64,000 bases of DNA from NCBI RefSeq assembly GCF_009725205.1, contig NZ_WNZY01000009.1, positions 1-64,000 on the forward strand. Reading direction: 5' to 3'. The position numbers were made by a program, and so were the translations under genes. Each line of letters opens with the position of its first letter. Positions within the stretch are counted from its first letter, which is position 1. The stretch comes from Paenibacillus timonensis. GTDB lineage: Bacteria > Bacillota > Bacilli > Paenibacillales > Paenibacillaceae. Below, one piece after another: positions 62,447-64,000 of this stretch. Below the pieces are notes generated by a model, which did not search any database, was not told the origin of the DNA, and saw only the letters and a list, made by a program, of their open reading frames with translations.

Positions 62447-64000
62447 GTGGAAGACGACCAGGCTAGCTCCCCATTCCGACCAGAATCCATGCTCACTGCC
62501 TCGGCCCTGCTTCGCGCCATTGATCGGATGGGCGTCGGCTTGGCCATCACAGATCCTAATCTCGAGGACAACCCTCTCGTTTACGTAAATCAAGGGTTCG
62601 AACATCTTACCGGGTATAATCGTGAGGAAGTCTTGCGGCGGAATCTCCGTTTTCTTCAGGGAGAAGAGACCAACAAAGAACATCTCGACGTTATACGGAA
62701 AGCGGTAAAGGAGATCGAATCGGCTACAGTAAGAATCAAGAACTACAAGAAGGACGGCAGTACTTACTGGAACCAGTTCGTCATCAGCCCCATACTGGAT
62801 TCAGAGGGCCACCCTCTCTATTTCATCGGACTTCAGTTCGATGTGACCCAAGAAGTGGAGCAACAGCAGGCATCAACAGAACGACTTCGCCAGCTGTCCC
62901 ATTTCGATCCGGTCACCCACCTGTTGAATTCCAATCGTTTCAAGGAACTCATGCACGCCGAGCTTCGTTCTGCCCAAGCCGAGAATACAATGGCGGCGGT
63001 CATGTGCATCAATCTGAATCGGTTCCGGCATATCAACGAGAGCTATGGCGAATGTGACGGCAATGAGCTGCTTCGGCAGGTCGCCGAAAGATTGGGCCGT
63101 GCCTTTCCAGAACGAACGCCGATGTGCCGCAACTTTGCGGATGAATTTTTCGTGCTGGTATCAAACGTGTCCGATCCCTTGTATATACATACACTTGCAC
63201 TTGATTTGAATGACGCGCTAAAGGAGCCTTATACCCTTTCCGGTGAAACATTTCATGTCGGTTTGGGGATGGGGATCAGTCTCTACCCCGATGACGGGTC
63301 CGACGTAAATCAATTGCTGCAACATGCCGAAATGGCGATGAAGGAAGCGAAGAAGGAAGCGCTGGAAGGCCCGCACTACTTTGATTATTACTTGATGGAC
63401 CGCCTAATGGCCCAGTTGACTTTAGAGAAGAAGATGATTCGAGCTTTGGCGTCAGGGCAGTTCGAGCTGCATTTCCAGCCCAAAATCGATGCGGTCACCG
63501 AGAAGCTAACCGGCTTCGAGGCGCTGATCCGTTGGAACGACCCCGTGCAGGGATACATTCCGCCGGTCACTTTTATCCCGATTGCCGAAGACAATGGGTT
63601 TATAGTTGAATTGGGCAAATGGGTTCTGCTTGAAGCCTGCAGGGTGAACAAACGATGGCAGGAGGCTGGGCTTCCAAAGCTGCCGATGTCCGTCAACGTC
63701 TCGGCGGTACAATTCAGACATCCGCACTTTTTGCGTACGGTTGAACAGGTGCTAGCCGAAACGGAGCTCGCTCCACAATTTCTGGAGCTCGAAGTGACCG
63801 AATCGCTGCTGAACGAGCACGTGCTGATCAGGGATACCTTAACCGCCTTGCAGAAACGCGGCATTTCGCTGTCCGTGGACGATTTCGGAACCGGTTACTC
63901 TTCCATCCATTACTTGAAGTCGCTACCCGTTCAGGTGCTAAAAATAGACCGCACCTTTGTGCAGGAAACGCCATGCTCGGAACGCGACAATTCCCTGCTT
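62447..64000 (+). CDS. LOV-like/PAS-GGDEF-EAL protein, 3' end cut by window
   Basis: Cytoplasmic cyclic di-GMP protein; 518 codons are visible and the frame is open at the window end. Residues 20-135 are a LOV-type PAS: NLRFLQG at 66-72 corresponds to the NCRFLQG core, then NYKKDGSTYWN (flavin Asn 99 and 109) and IGLQFDVT (Gln 130). The adduct-forming Cys is Leu 67. A GGDEF domain (about 145-310) has FADEF (230-234) in place of GGDEF, so cyclase activity is unlikely. The EAL domain is intact so far: EAL 358-360, N417, E449, D478-D479 in VDDFGTGYSS, K499. Start is a GTG at 62447 with AGGAGG ten bases before. Confidence 0.9.
   Translation, partial: MEDDQASSPFRPESMLTASALLRAIDRMGVGLAITDPNLEDNPLVYVNQGFEHLTGYNREEVLRRNLRFLQGEETNKEHLDVIRKAVKEIESATVRIKNYKKDGSTYWNQFVISPILDSEGHPLYFIGLQFDVTQEVEQQQASTERLRQLSHFDPVTHLLNSNRFKELMHAELRSAQAENTMAAVMCINLNRFRHINESYGECDGNELLRQVAERLGRAFPERTPMCRNFADEFFVLVSNVSDPLYIHTLALDLNDALKEPYTLSGETFHVGLGMGISLYPDDGSDVNQLLQHAEMAMKEAKKEALEGPHYFDYYLMDRLMAQLTLEKKMIRALASGQFELHFQPKIDAVTEKLTGFEALIRWNDPVQGYIPPVTFIPIAEDNGFIVELGKWVLLEACRVNKRWQEAGLPKLPMSVNVSAVQFRHPHFLRTVEQVLAETELAPQFLELEVTESLLNEHVLIRDTLTALQKRGISLSVDDFGTGYSSIHYLKSLPVQVLKIDRTFVQETPCSERDNSLL

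Noticed and set aside
1-64000. CRISPR arrays, tRNA or rRNA genes, prophage genes
   Set aside because: No spaced direct-repeat array, cloverleaf-like or rRNA-like segment and no phage structural genes noticed by reading; only a search tool could exclude weak cases.

Overview
The window looks like a chromosomal segment of a Paenibacillus-type Firmicute. The grounds are a moderately high GC content, strong AGGAGG/AAAGGAG ribosome-binding sites with some TTG and GTG starts, a YesM/YesN-type two-component pair beside an LplABC-type sugar importer that has no ATPase gene of its own, a ROK-type XylR with a xylAB operon, and a class D sortase. No rRNA, tRNA or CRISPR array was seen. The organism call is inference from gene content, not a database match.

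Layout. Position 1-792 is the 3' part of an IS3-family transposase. From 17.8 kb back to 1.15 kb, on the minus strand, runs a 14-gene exopolysaccharide (EPS) operon: beta-helix protein, polysaccharide deacetylase, YveK/Wzz-type adaptor, four enzymes resembling the WbpA/B/D/E route to a UDP-2,3-diacetamido-uronic acid, Wzx-type flippase, a second deacetylase-like protein, three GT4-type glycosyltransferases, a Wzy-type polymerase and the priming sugar-phosphate transferase. Divergent from it (18-20.6 kb, plus strand) are a FemX/GNAT-like transferase, an LPQTA-anchored matrix-like surface protein and a class D sortase. 20.6-24.7 kb holds a MoxR/DUF58 pair, a thioredoxin-like protein, a VOC protein and a WYL-type regulator.

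24.7-53.5 kb is a carbohydrate-use region. It has a GH20 hexosaminidase with an AraC regulator; a divergent Gfo/Idh/MocA dehydrogenase with two sugar isomerase/epimerase-like TIM barrels; a minus-strand set of GH38, GH130, GH125, GH38 and GH3 enzymes downstream of a sugar ABC importer and a YesMN-type sensor pair; and xylAB with divergent xylR. The enzyme set fits dismantling of alpha-mannosylated glycans such as high-mannose N-glycans.

53.5-64 kb is a signalling region. It carries a membrane GGDEF-EAL protein with a solute-binding sensor domain, a formate/nitrite-type channel, a 52-residue protein behind a perfect Fur box, an HD-GYP-like protein whose HD histidine is replaced, a P-loop/LuxR regulator, an unpaired gltD, and (cut by the window end) a LOV-like/GGDEF/EAL protein in which the flavin-adduct cysteine position is leucine.

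The points most worth a second look are: the cysteine-less LOV protein; the Fur-box small gene; a 167-bp intergenic element at 41705-41871 closed by long inverted arms and containing two inner hairpins; and a TGTTG-N9-CAACA motif present four times, three of them spaced 51-52 bp apart.
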